64,000 nucleotides of DNA, from assembly GCF_900070365.1 (NCBI RefSeq), contig NZ_LN850107.1:5952001-6016000 (forward strand), written 5' to 3'. Every line of letters starts with the position of its first letter. Position 1 is the first letter of the stretch. This DNA is from Alloactinosynnema sp. L-07. GTDB lineage: Bacteria; Actinomycetota; Actinomycetes; Mycobacteriales; Pseudonocardiaceae. The translations under genes and the position numbers were made by a program. Below the pieces are notes generated by a model. It was not told the origin of the DNA. It did no database searches and worked only from the letters and a program-made list of their open reading frames with translations. Positions 44,308-52,396 of this stretch are shown here, one piece after another.

Positions 44308-45032
44308 GAATGGCTCCCTGTTCGCGGCGTCAGCAGTTCTCGGGCCCCCAGCGTCCCACGATCATCTCCGTGGTCGAGCAGATCGGCGGCGGCCGCGGCC
44401 ACGAGGACTAGGCCCGTCCCGATGATGGTGTCCACCGCCAGGTCCGGCAGATCTGAGGGGAGAACCCGAAGAATTGTGTTGGGCTCGTCCGGTCGCCATC
44501 CGATTCCGCGCAGCCCGCGCAGCTGTTCATATGTCGCGGCCGTCAGGTAGAGCTCAAGCGTTCCAGTAGTCGGGACCACTAGCGGTGCGCCGTGTGCGAC
44601 AGCCGCCTCAGCGCCGCCTATGGCGACGCCGGGTAGTGCCCGCGCCCGTTGTTGGACTCCGGCGAGCATCCGTACTCGGTGGACCGCCGCTCGATTCACC
44701 AAGAGTCGTGGCCAGTGGTTCAGCGGGCGGAGTGCGTACTTGCGGGCACGGGTCAACTCCGAGGCAGCGACCCAGTTCGGTCGCGTTCCAGACGCCAGTG
44801 ACAGCACCGCCCAAGCGGTGCGTGATGACCACGGTCTGCCCGCCTGGGACGCCACCACCCGCACCCGCCGCGCCACTGACTCGGCACGGACCAAGACTTC
44901 TCGGCCCAGCTTGGTCGCATCGAGATCGCCTGCCGCCACGAGCTCACGGACACGCGAAGGGGACACGCCCAGCTCCCGCGCCGCGGCGGGCACCGACATC
45001 CATCCGCGAAGTTGCTCGTCCAGTCCAACCAC
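44304..45032 (-). CDS. HTH protein, probable AbiEi-like antitoxin
   Basis: The 242-residue protein has an N-terminal helix-turn-helix (WMSVPAAARELGVSPSRVRE, LGREVLVRAESVARR) followed by a mixed domain with IGGAEAAVAHG and LELYLTAATYEQL. It sits directly upstream of and overlaps the nucleotidyltransferase, the usual position of an AbiEi antitoxin. A perfect 11-bp-arm palindrome lies 20 bp upstream of its GTG start, fitting autoregulation. Family assignment rests mainly on this context. Confidence 0.7.
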   Translation of the reverse strand: MVGLDEQLRGWMSVPAAARELGVSPSRVRELVAAGDLDATKLGREVLVRAESVARRVRVVASQAGRPWSSRTAWAVLSLASGTRPNWVAASELTRARKYALRPLNHWPRLLVNRAAVHRVRMLAGVQQRARALPGVAIGGAEAAVAHGAPLVVPTTGTLELYLTAATYEQLRGLRGIGWRPDEPNTILRVLPSDLPDLAVDTIIGTGLVLVAAAAADLLDHGDDRGTLGARELLTPRTGSHS

Positions 45033-45051
45033 CTCTTATCTGGGCCTATAT

Positions 45052-45084
45052 ACACAATACCCTATTCCGTGGGGGGTATTGTGT
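45052..45084. promoter_or_regulatory. Operator palindrome between antitoxin-like and ATPase genes
   Basis: ACACAATACCC (45052-45062) and GGGTATTGTGT (45074-45084) are perfect complements, separated by 11 bp. The half-site GGGTATTGTG occurs again at 45180-45189 inside the 5' end of the divergent ATPase gene. The HTH protein next to it is the probable binder. Confidence 0.7.
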
Positions 45085-45094
45085 AAGCGACAGC

Positions 45095-45141
45095 GAGGTC
45101 GGCGACCTGACGGAGTTGTTTCCCAAAGGAGCAATAGTCTC
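45095..45141 (+). pseudogene. Degenerate mazG fragment, internally deleted
   Basis: GAGGTCGGCGACCTGACGGA (from 45095) matches mazG at 43406 and joins directly to the last 21 bp of mazG (45121-45141). About 210 bp of mazG are missing between them. It marks a former duplicate or the scar of an insertion. Confidence 0.65.
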
Positions 45142-45156
45142 AATTCTGATACTCTC

Positions 45157-46578
45157 ATGAGTGAGACTATCAAGAGTGAGGGTATTGTGAGCTTCGTCGG
45201 GCGGAAGCAGGAACTGGCCCAACTGGCGGCCGAATTGGCCGTGGTCGGCGAGTCGGGCCGCTGCCTGCTGCTCCGCGGCCGTCGTCGGGTCGGCAAGTCG
45301 AGGCTGGTCGAGGAGTTCATCGACCGTGCCGGGGTTCCTTCGGTCTTCTACTCGGCGTCCGGCGGACCGAGTGATCGCGAGCTGGCGCAGTTCGCCGACG
45401 AGGTGCTCGCCTCGGACCTGCCCAACCGGAGCTTGTTCGCCGATGTCGGGCTCCACTCGTGGGACGCGGCCCTCCGGCTGCTGGCTGAGGCGGTGCCCGC
45501 GACCGAGCCCAGCGTCGTCGTGATCGATGAGCTGCCCTACCTGGTGGTGGCGGATCCCGCGTTCGAAGGCACGTTGCAGCGGGTGTGGGACCGAGTGCTC
45601 TCGCGCAAACCGGTGCTGCTGATCCTGGTGGGTTCTGACCTGTCGATGATGGAGGCGCTGAACACCTACGGCAGGCCGTTCCACCAGCGTGGGACCCCGT
45701 TCGTGCTGTCCGCGCTCAACCCGGCCGAGGTCGGCGAGATGCTCCACCTCGATGCCGCGCCCGCGTTCGACGCCTACCTGGTGACCGGCGGTCTGCCGCT
45801 GGTGTGTGCGGAGTGGCCGCGCGGCGCGTCGGTTCGGGAGTTTCTCTCGCAGTCCCTCGGACGGCAGACTTCCGCGCTCACCATCTCCGGCGAACTGGCG
45901 TTGGCGGCCGAGTTCCCCCCGCAGGCCGACGCCCGACGGCTGATGTCGGCCATCGGGTCGGGGGAGCGGACGCGGGCGGCGATCAGCCGTGCGGTCGAGG
46001 CGCCGCAAGCGTCGGCGGACCGCGCGCTGAAGCTGCTGATCGAGAAGCGGGCCGTGGCCGCCGACCGGCCGTTGTCGACCAAGCCGTCGAAGGAGACGCG
46101 CTATCGCATCGCGGACCCCTACCTGCGGTTCTGGCTCCAGTTCATCGATCCGCACCGTGAGGAACTGGCACGTGGCCGCGGCGATCGGGTCCTCGATCGA
46201 CTCGACACCTCGTGGACGACTTGGCGGGGTCGGGCGATCGAGCCGGTCGTTCGCGAGGCGTTGGCCCGGTTGCTGCCCGGCACCGACCCGCTGGTCGTCG
46301 GTGGGTATTGGACCCGGTCCACCGACGTGGAGGTCGACCTCGTCGGCGCGGACCGCGGGCCGGTGGCCAAGCGCGTCGCCTTCGTCGGCTCGATCAAGTG
46401 GTTGGAGCGCCGCGCGTTCGATCATCGGGATCTCGCCGCGCTGATCGCCCACCGAGACCGGGTTCCCGGGACTGACGAGGACACGCCGTTGATCGTGGTC
46501 AGTCGTGCGGGCAATCGGGTGGACGACGCGGTGTCGCGGGTCTACGGGCCCGCCGACCTGCTCGCCGCCTGGGGATGA
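45157..46578 (+). CDS. Archaeal-type AAA ATPase with DUF234-like nuclease domain
   Basis: The 473-residue protein starts at ATG 45157. The P-loop is LLLRGRRRVGKSRLVEEFI (about 36-54); Walker B is SVVVIDELPYLV. The middle is a winged-helix region (RYRIADPYLRFWLQFI), and the C-terminal part VVGGYWTRSTDVEVDLVGAD resembles the PD-(D/E)XK-like DUF234 domain. Such ATPases are frequent in accessory and defence-associated loci, but their function is unsettled. It is divergent from the AbiEi-like gene and shares its half-site. A long open extension upstream is antisense to that gene. Confidence 0.87.
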   Translation: MSETIKSEGIVSFVGRKQELAQLAAELAVVGESGRCLLLRGRRRVGKSRLVEEFIDRAGVPSVFYSASGGPSDRELAQFADEVLASDLPNRSLFADVGLHSWDAALRLLAEAVPATEPSVVVIDELPYLVVADPAFEGTLQRVWDRVLSRKPVLLILVGSDLSMMEALNTYGRPFHQRGTPFVLSALNPAEVGEMLHLDAAPAFDAYLVTGGLPLVCAEWPRGASVREFLSQSLGRQTSALTISGELALAAEFPPQADARRLMSAIGSGERTRAAISRAVEAPQASADRALKLLIEKRAVAADRPLSTKPSKETRYRIADPYLRFWLQFIDPHREELARGRGDRVLDRLDTSWTTWRGRAIEPVVREALARLLPGTDPLVVGGYWTRSTDVEVDLVGADRGPVAKRVAFVGSIKWLERRAFDHRDLAALIAHRDRVPGTDEDTPLIVVSRAGNRVDDAVSRVYGPADLLAAWG

Positions 46579-46588
46579 CAGCTGGGTT

Positions 46589-46625
46589 GGCCGTATCCCG
46601 CGCCCCCTCGGCGCGGGATACGGCC
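46589..46625. terminator. Bidirectional hairpin terminator
   Basis: GGCCGTATCCCGCGCC (46589-46604), a 5-base loop and its perfect 16-bp complement (46610-46625) lie between the convergent ATPase and sigma factor genes. Confidence 0.8.
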
Positions 46626-46629
46626 GGTC

Positions 46630-47271
46630 TCAGGCGGCCGCCAGCTGCTTGCGCAGGCGGTTGAGGGCGCGGTGCTGGGCGACGCGGATGGCTTCGGCGG
46701 TGGTGCCGATGACGTCGGCGGTCTCCTGGGCGGACATGCCCATGACGATCCGCATGACCAGGATTTCGCGCTGGCGCTGGGTCAGGATGCGCAGCAGGTG
46801 GCCGGTCCGCTCGGCGAGTTCGTTGCGCAGGGTGATCTGTTCTGGGCCGTCCTCGATGCTCATGACGTCCGGGGCCTCCGCGGTCGGGTCTGACTTGTCG
46901 CGGGTGTTGGCGCGGTGTACGTCGGCGATCTTGTGGGCGGCGATGCCGTAGACGAACGACAGGAACGGGCGGCCGAGCTGCTGGTAGCTGGGCAGCGCGC
47001 GGAAGACCGCGACGCAGACCTCCTGGGCGACGTCGTCCGGGCTGCTGAACGAGCGGGGCAGCCTGCCCAGCTTCGCCCGGCAGTAGCGCACGACGAGTGG
47101 GCGCAAGAAGATCAACAGCTGTTCGGTCGCGCCTGCGTCACCGGCGATGGCGGCCGTGACCGCGTCATCGATGGTGTGACGCTCGACCGGGGCGACCGGC
47201 CGGGGCCGGACGGTCCGGAGTGAGGCTTCCAGTTCCGCGAGTTCGTCATCCAGCTCCACCGTGCACAACAT
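46630..47271 (-). CDS. shbA: Sigma-70 family factor, ShbA/SigD type
   Basis: The 213-residue protein has sigma region 2 (RAKLGRLPRSFSSPDDVAQE, VYGIAAHKIADVHR) and region 4 (LTQRQREILVMRIVMGMSAQ, ETADVIGTTAEAIRVAQHRA). It resembles Streptomyces ShbA, which drives transcription of the principal sigma factor, and mycobacterial SigD. ATG 47271 is used. No anti-sigma gene is adjacent. The symbol is a family-level suggestion. Confidence 0.87.
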   Translation of the reverse strand: MLCTVELDDELAELEASLRTVRPRPVAPVERHTIDDAVTAAIAGDAGATEQLLIFLRPLVVRYCRAKLGRLPRSFSSPDDVAQEVCVAVFRALPSYQQLGRPFLSFVYGIAAHKIADVHRANTRDKSDPTAEAPDVMSIEDGPEQITLRNELAERTGHLLRILTQRQREILVMRIVMGMSAQETADVIGTTAEAIRVAQHRALNRLRKQLAAA

Positions 47272-47402
47272 CGCGTCCTCCTGCGCCAGTGACCTACACC
47301 CCTAACAGAGCGAGGGGGGAGGCGCGAAATACACGTCGGAGGACTCTTTCTGACCGAATTCCGGCAAGTTTCGGCACTTCGTCGCGCACCGCTTTCAGTC
47401 GG

Positions 47403-47933
47403 TCACGCGGGGCTGTCCATCCGGTACAGATCGTAGGTCTTCATCAGCCTGATCACCTTCGCCGCGTACTCCGGGTCGGTGGCGTAGCGCTTGGCGACCT
47501 CGGTGATGAATGCGTCCGGGTCGGCGGCGAACGGCAGGGCGTCGGCGTAGTACGGGCTGGTGGTCAGGTGGCGGCCGTAGTCGCGGAACGAGTCCGTCAT
47601 CGACGCGTACACCCGAAAGATCGCCACGGCAGGGAGGCACTCGGGATCGCACTCGGTGGTCGGGTACTCGCGGCAGCCGATGGCGATGGGCCCGTGGCCG
47701 GAGGTCTTGCACTTGAAGCCGAAGTAGTTGCGGTCGTCCACGGCGAGCGCGCTGCGGCCCCACCCCGATTCCAGGATGGACTGTGCCGCGGCCACCGAGG
47801 CGGGGACGCCGAACTCCGCGGCGACGGCGCGGGCCGCGGGTTCGGCCAGCGCCAGGTACTGCTCGTCGGCGGACGCCGTCGGCGCCCAGAGCACGGTCAG
47901 TGCCAGGCAGAGCGTGACGATGGCTGCGCGCAT
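47403..47933 (-). CDS. Secreted glucosaminidase/FlgJ-like lysozyme-fold protein
   Basis: The 176-residue protein has a signal peptide (cleavage after APTASA, about 22). The glucosaminidase fold is indicated by SVAAAQSILESGWGRSALAV (catalytic Glu), NYFGFKCK, CREYPTTECD and FRVYASMTDSFRDYGRHL. It probably cuts peptidoglycan glycan strands during growth or division. Four Cys may form disulfides outside the cell. It stands alone, 131 bp from the sigma factor gene. Confidence 0.87.
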   Translation of the reverse strand: MRAAIVTLCLALTVLWAPTASADEQYLALAEPAARAVAAEFGVPASVAAAQSILESGWGRSALAVDDRNYFGFKCKTSGHGPIAIGCREYPTTECDPECLPAVAIFRVYASMTDSFRDYGRHLTTSPYYADALPFAADPDAFITEVAKRYATDPEYAAKVIRLMKTYDLYRMDSPA

Positions 47934-47995
47934 GAGGGGAGCGTCAGTGCCGATCGGCGGACCCGCAACCGGGCGTCACTCGGCCGAGTGACCCC

Positions 47996-48044
47996 TTGAC
48001 GCGGTCGGCGGATCATGCGTAACTGTTACTCGACGTAACAGTTA
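47996..48044 (+). promoter_or_regulatory. Promoter with overlapping TetR-type palindrome
   Basis: TTGACG (47996-48001), a 17-bp spacer and GTAACT form a promoter candidate. TAACTGTTAC (48020-48029) and GTAACAGTTA (48035-48044) are perfect 10-bp complements with a 5-bp spacer covering the -10 box. A repressor bound here would block the AurF-type gene. Confidence 0.65.
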
Positions 48045-48075
48045 ACCGGCAGCGGCGCCGAGAGGTGGACGACGG

Positions 48076-48972
48076 ATGTCTCGCGTACTCGAACCCAAGG
48101 ACTCCGAGCAGGTCGCCCGCAGGCTTCTGGACTCGTCAGCCCGCAATTCCTACGACCCGCTGCTCGACATCGACTGGGCCGCCGAGCCGGTGCCGGGCAA
48201 GGCGTACATGCCGCTGGAGCGGGTCTCGCTCTACGGCACCGACCTGTGGCGCGGGCTCAGCGAGGAACAGCGGGTCGAGCTGTCCAAGCACGAGATCGCC
48301 AGCATCGCCAGCGTCGGGCTCTGGTTCGAGATCATCCTGATGCAGCTGCTCGTCCGCCACGCCTACGACCTCGACCCGCGCAGCGCGCACGCGCAGTACG
48401 CGCTGACCGAGGTCGGCGACGAGACCCGGCACGTGATCATGTTCGCCAAGGCCGTCGAGCGCTTCGGCGTGCCTGCCTACGGGCCGCCCAAGATCGTCCA
48501 CGAGCTCGCCCGCGGCTACAAGGCGCTCGCCAGCGGGCCGTCGATGTTCGCCGCCGTACTGGTGGCCGAGGAGACCACTGACCGGCTGCAGCGGTCCATG
48601 GTGGACGACCCGGACATGCAGCCGCTGATCCGCATGGTCAACCGCATCCATGTCGTCGAGGAGGCCCGGCACGTGCGGTTCGCGCGCGAGGAGGTCGTCC
48701 GCTCGGCTCCCTTGCTCGGCCGGACCCGGCTGGAGGTCCACCGGACCCTGACCGCGCTGGTGTCCTACGCGGTGATCGACTCGCTGATCGATCCCAAGGT
48801 CTACCGGTCGGTGGGCATCGACCCGCGCCAGGGTCGCGCGGCGGCGCTGGCGAATCCGGAGTTCCACCAGACCCGGCGGTGGATGGCGGAGAAGGTGGTC
48901 GACTTCCTGACCGACGCGGGCATGATCGGCGGCCCGTCGAAGGCGATCCTGCGCCGGGCCCACCTGGTCTGA
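48076..48972 (+). CDS. AurF-type diiron oxygenase
   Basis: The 298-residue helical protein has two carboxylate/His sets typical of the AurF (p-aminobenzoate N-oxygenase) family: ALTEVGDETRHVIMFA and the pair VLVAEETTDR plus VVEEARHVRFAREEV. These bind two iron ions that activate O2, for amine oxidation or a related reaction. ATG 48076 follows a promoter with a TetR-like palindrome, yet no tetR gene is adjacent, so the controlling repressor must lie elsewhere. Substrate unknown. Confidence 0.88.
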   Translation: MSRVLEPKDSEQVARRLLDSSARNSYDPLLDIDWAAEPVPGKAYMPLERVSLYGTDLWRGLSEEQRVELSKHEIASIASVGLWFEIILMQLLVRHAYDLDPRSAHAQYALTEVGDETRHVIMFAKAVERFGVPAYGPPKIVHELARGYKALASGPSMFAAVLVAEETTDRLQRSMVDDPDMQPLIRMVNRIHVVEEARHVRFAREEVVRSAPLLGRTRLEVHRTLTALVSYAVIDSLIDPKVYRSVGIDPRQGRAAALANPEFHQTRRWMAEKVVDFLTDAGMIGGPSKAILRRAHLV

Positions 48973-49022
48973 TCACCACAATTCATTCGCCACCGGCCCT
49001 GGCGGAATCTAAGCTTCGAGAC

Positions 49023-50201
49023 ATGTCAGCTACCACGATTCCCGGCGGCAACGTCGACATTCGCCTGTGGGCCCGACCGGAAACGGTTGAGGCGCAGGCG
49101 ATGCGGCAGTTGCAGAATATCGCCGCGCTTCCGTGGGTGTTCAAGCACGTCGCCGTGATGCCTGATGTGCATTACGGAAAGGGCGCCACGGTCGGCTCGG
49201 TCATAGCAATGCGCGACGCTGTTTCGCCTGCCGCGGTGGGCGTCGACATCGGCTGCGGAATGACGGCCGTGCGCACGTCGCTCACCGCGAACGACCTGCC
49301 CGCTAGCCTGGCCAAGCTGCGCTCCAAGATCGAGGCCGCGGTTCCGGTCGGATTCGGCGCCCACAAGTCGGAGGCTTTCTCCGACCGCGACGCCAAGGAC
49401 TGGCCGACGTTCTGGAAGACGCTCGACGACCTGACCCCGGCGGTGAAGCGCAATCACGGCAAGGCACTTCAGCAAATGGGCACCCTCGGCGGCGGAAACC
49501 ATTTCATCGAGATCTGCGTGGACACCACCAAGCAGGTCTGGGTGATGCTGCACTCCGGTTCGCGCGGAATCGGCAACCTGTTGGCGCAGCACCACATCGA
49601 GGTCGCCCAGACCTTGGCGCACAACAAGAGCCTGCCCGACCGCGACCTCGCGGTGTTCCTCGCGGGCACCCCGCAGATGGCGGCCTACCGGCACGACCTG
49701 ACGTGGGCGCAGGACTACGCGCGCCGCAACCGCTCGGTCATGCTGCGCTTGGTGTGCGATGTGCTGCGCAAGGAGCTCTGGCAGATCAAGTTCGACGAGC
49801 CGATCTCCGTGCACCACAACTACGTCGCCGAGGAGACCCACTTCGGCGAGCAGGTCCTGGTCACCCGCAAGGGCGCGATCCGCGCGGGGCTGGGCGACCT
49901 CGGGATCATCCCCGGCTCGATGGGGACGGGTTCCTACATCGTGCGCGGCCTGGGCAACCCGGACAGCTTCGAGTCCGCGTCCCACGGCGCGGGCCGCCGG
50001 ATGTCGCGCAACAAGGCCAAGCAGCGCTACACCCGCGACGACCTGGCCGCCCAGACCAAGGGCGTCGAATGTCGCAAGGACTCGGGCGTGGTCGATGAGA
50101 TCCCGGCGGCGTACAAGGACATCGATGAGGTCCTGCGTGATCAGGCCGACCTGGTGGAGATCGTCGCCAAGCTCAAGCAGGTCATCTGCGTGAAAGGCTG
50201 A
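49023..50201 (+). CDS. rtcB: RtcB RNA ligase
   Basis: The 392-residue GTP/Mn2+-dependent RNA ligase joins 2',3'-cyclic phosphate (or 3'-phosphate) and 5'-OH ends. Motifs are MPDVHYGKGATVGSV, GVDIGCGMTAV (metal Cys), LGGGNHFIEI, LHSGSRGIG, HHNYV and ESASHGAGRRMSR (guanylylated His). ATG 49023 gives the standard bacterial length. No RtcA or Archease gene accompanies it. A long hairpin follows its stop. Confidence 0.94.
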   Translation: MSATTIPGGNVDIRLWARPETVEAQAMRQLQNIAALPWVFKHVAVMPDVHYGKGATVGSVIAMRDAVSPAAVGVDIGCGMTAVRTSLTANDLPASLAKLRSKIEAAVPVGFGAHKSEAFSDRDAKDWPTFWKTLDDLTPAVKRNHGKALQQMGTLGGGNHFIEICVDTTKQVWVMLHSGSRGIGNLLAQHHIEVAQTLAHNKSLPDRDLAVFLAGTPQMAAYRHDLTWAQDYARRNRSVMLRLVCDVLRKELWQIKFDEPISVHHNYVAEETHFGEQVLVTRKGAIRAGLGDLGIIPGSMGTGSYIVRGLGNPDSFESASHGAGRRMSRNKAKQRYTRDDLAAQTKGVECRKDSGVVDEIPAAYKDIDEVLRDQADLVEIVAKLKQVICVKG

Positions 50202-50214
50202 CGGCGCCGTAACG

Positions 50215-50265
50215 CCTCACCTCCGTCACCGACGTCAAGTACACAGTCGGTGACGCGAGGTGAGG
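50215..50265 (+). other. Long bipartite hairpin spanning the ribosome binding site of the next gene
   Basis: CCTCACCTC (50215-50223) pairs with GAGGTGAGG (50257-50265), and GTCACCGA (50225-50232) with TCGGTGAC (50247-50254). The GAGGTGAGG arm is the only Shine-Dalgarno-like sequence before ATG 50274, so the stem would hide it. It may end rtcB transcription or control translation of the next gene. Confidence 0.55.
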
Positions 50266-50273
50266 GGTGCCGC

Positions 50274-50771
50274 ATGAGCGAGAAGCACGTGGAGCTGGTT
50301 GTCCCGGAGGGCCCACTAGGGGAACCTGTTGCGGCCCTGAACAAGAAGCTCAACGCCGCAGCCGGAGCCATCGCGATGGCGGACGAGGGCGCAGCCAAAG
50401 TCCGCCTATGGTTCATGGTCGGCATCGCCGCAGCCACCGTCGTCGCCACCATTGGCCTGATCGTGGCGATCGCTGCGTCGGGCGGTATCGCGACTGTGCT
50501 CACCACCGGCGCGGTGGCGGTGACCGGGCTGGTCGTCGGTGGATTGATGAACCCGTTGCAGACGGTCGAACGAGACATCATCTTCCGGCGATGGTCCGAC
50601 ATGATCACCCACACCTATCTGGCACAAACCGCAGATCCCAACCTCCGGCCAAGTGATCTGACCGCAGTGGCAGAGGCCGCCAATGCCCGCTTCGCGGCGT
50701 TGGCCACCGCCTACGCAGCGACCGCGAACAAGTCCCTGGAAACAGTACAAATCGTCGCAAAGAAGGACTAA
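50274..50771 (+). CDS. Two-helix membrane protein of unknown function
   Basis: The 165-residue protein has a charged N-terminus (about 1-42), two hydrophobic segments (44-66 and 72-92) and a C-terminal helical region rich in Ala (AEAANARFAALATAYA). The arrangement resembles small TRADD-N-like or effector-type proteins, but I cannot assign a family. ATG 50274 lies just after a hairpin that covers its ribosome binding site. The palindromic repeat follows 27 bp downstream. Confidence 0.68.
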   Translation: MSEKHVELVVPEGPLGEPVAALNKKLNAAAGAIAMADEGAAKVRLWFMVGIAAATVVATIGLIVAIAASGGIATVLTTGAVAVTGLVVGGLMNPLQTVERDIIFRRWSDMITHTYLAQTADPNLRPSDLTAVAEAANARFAALATAYAATANKSLETVQIVAKKD

Positions 50772-50798
50772 CAGCAAACGCGACGGGCCAAGCAAACG

Positions 50799-50937
50799 GC
50801 CTGATTGGGTGGTTCGCCTTGATTTGGGGGAAATGGGCCTAAAATCGCGGTGCGGGTGAGGTTCCTTGAGCTCGCCTTTTGACCCGCACAGGCCCATTTC
50901 GAGGGGCCCCAAATCAAGGCGAACCACCCAATCAGGC
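50799..50937 (-). repeat. 139-bp palindromic element, copy 2 (intact)
   Basis: The ends GCCTGATTGGGTGGTTCGCC and the reverse complement at the right border form a perfect 31-bp terminal repeat reaching TTGATTTGGGG. Inner blocks (AAATGGGCCT/AGGCCCATTT) pair as well. Its right arm, read in reverse, matches the left arm of copy 1, so it lies in the opposite orientation. It sits between two convergent genes and codes for nothing. Confidence 0.88.
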
Positions 50938-50953
50938 GCGCAGCGCCAGAGCC

Positions 50954-51304
50954 CTAGCCCCAGCCCAACTCATGCAACCGATCGTCATCCACGCCGAAGT
51001 GATGGGCGATCTCGTGGACAACAGTGATGGCTACTTCCTCGACCACGTCTTCCTCGGTATCACAGATATCAAGGATGGCTTCGCGATAGATGAAGATCCG
51101 GTCAGGTAACTCACCGCCGTAGGCCGACGTACGTTCAGTGAGTGCGATGCCGTGATAGAGGCCAAGCAGCGTCGGATCATGCTCGTCCCGGGCCTCGACC
51201 AACACCACCACGTTATTCATCGCGGCGGCGAACTCCGAAGGGATCAAGTCGAGCGCATCCGTCACCAGCTCATCAAACCGCTGGCGAGACATCTCCACAG
51301 CCAC
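50954..51304 (-). CDS. Zincin-like metallopeptidase family protein
   Basis: The 116-residue protein has VVHEIAHHFGVDDDRLHELG, an HExxH motif with downstream Asp and His as in the Zincin_1 (DUF1025) family. RFDELVTDALDLIPSEF at the N-terminus is also typical. Substrate unknown. It starts 2 bp after the septum-formation gene. The pair matches the order I recall for mycobacterial Rv3836-Rv3835. An ATG at 51292 is an alternative start. Confidence 0.88.
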   Translation of the reverse strand: MAVEMSRQRFDELVTDALDLIPSEFAAAMNNVVVLVEARDEHDPTLLGLYHGIALTERTSAYGGELPDRIFIYREAILDICDTEEDVVEEVAITVVHEIAHHFGVDDDRLHELGWG

Positions 51305-51306
51305 CC

Positions 51307-52260
51307 TCAGCCACCAGTGGAAGTCGGCGGAGGCGGCGTAACACTCGGCTGAGCACCGCGAACACTGTTGGTGATCGGTGCGAGCCCAGTCCCGTCCGGC
51401 AACTTCGCCCCCACCTTGCAGTCGATCTTGCGAGACCCAGCGTCCCAGCTCTCGACCTTGAGCGTGTCCGGATAAGGCGTCAACTTCTTGGCCGCCAGGT
51501 CAGCACCGCCGGTATACGCCGTGGTGACCACCGCGCACAGCTCAATGGCCTTCTCGGTCTGCGCGTCGACCGTCGGATACCCCCCAGGGAACGCCGTGCC
51601 AAGGTCGACGTTGCCGACGATCTCAAACGCATGCGGGTTGGCGCAGTCGGTCGGGTCCCCGATCTCCTGGCCGACCAGTGCCAGGCACGTGCCCGGCTCA
51701 TGGATGTTGGACTGGTCCTGACGCGCCGCGGTCCCGGAGTGCGGCAGCAGCGCTCCCGACGGGGCGGCGCGCTGGACGCCGCAGCGGACCTTGCGGTCGC
51801 CGTCTGCCCACTGCTCCGCGGTCGGCTTGAGGGCGTTGACGGTGAACCTGCCGAACGGGTCGAGTTGGCCGCCCAGGTACGTCGCCGCGCCCGGGGTGCA
51901 TTTGGCGACCGCGAGTTCCTGCCAGCGGGCGGTGTCAGGGGCCGCCGCGTTCTCGCCGAACTCGGCGGAGATGTCGACGTTGCTGGTGACCTCGAACAGG
52001 TGCGGCTGGGCACAGTCGACCTTGCGCATGTCCGACCCGTCCGGCGGCGACCACTGCAGGCAGCTGCCGGTGGGCGAGTCGAACGCCTCCCGGCGCAGGT
52101 CCTCCGGTGAACCGGGGGTGGCCCGGCCCGCCTCGACCGGCCAGGAGAACAGGATGCTGGTGACCAGGGGCAGCAGGGCACCGACGAAGGCCCCGGCCAT
52201 CAGGAGCCGGGTTTTCGTCGTTCCGTCGTGTGACCGCAACCAGTCGCCGCTTTCAGACAT
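51307..52260 (-). CDS. Septum-formation family membrane protein
   Basis: The 317-residue protein has one membrane helix (about 20-42) and an extracytoplasmic region with two related septum-formation domains, seen in GSCLQWSPPDGSDMRKVDC...PHLFEV and GTCLALVGQEIGDPTDC...PHAFEIVG, each with paired Cys. The tail is Pro/Thr-rich. It is linked by name and context to cell division, but its biochemical role is unknown. It forms an operon with the zincin gene. Confidence 0.85.
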   Translation of the reverse strand: MSESGDWLRSHDGTTKTRLLMAGAFVGALLPLVTSILFSWPVEAGRATPGSPEDLRREAFDSPTGSCLQWSPPDGSDMRKVDCAQPHLFEVTSNVDISAEFGENAAAPDTARWQELAVAKCTPGAATYLGGQLDPFGRFTVNALKPTAEQWADGDRKVRCGVQRAAPSGALLPHSGTAARQDQSNIHEPGTCLALVGQEIGDPTDCANPHAFEIVGNVDLGTAFPGGYPTVDAQTEKAIELCAVVTTAYTGGADLAAKKLTPYPDTLKVESWDAGSRKIDCKVGAKLPDGTGLAPITNSVRGAQPSVTPPPPTSTGG

Positions 52261-52396
52261 CTACTCCATGATGCCGTGTCCCGGTCGGGCCCACGGCATG
52301 TGGGGACGCAACAAGCCCTGGACGTCAGGTTGCGATCGGGACAATCATCCGACGTGGCGGGGCTCTAATCGGTACTGTTCGCGCCGGGAGTGGTTC

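Noticed and set aside
44585..45160. A 191-codon plus-strand ORF across the AbiEi-like region
   Set aside because: It is antisense to the HTH gene, and its C-terminal mazG-like residues come from the degenerate mazG fragment.
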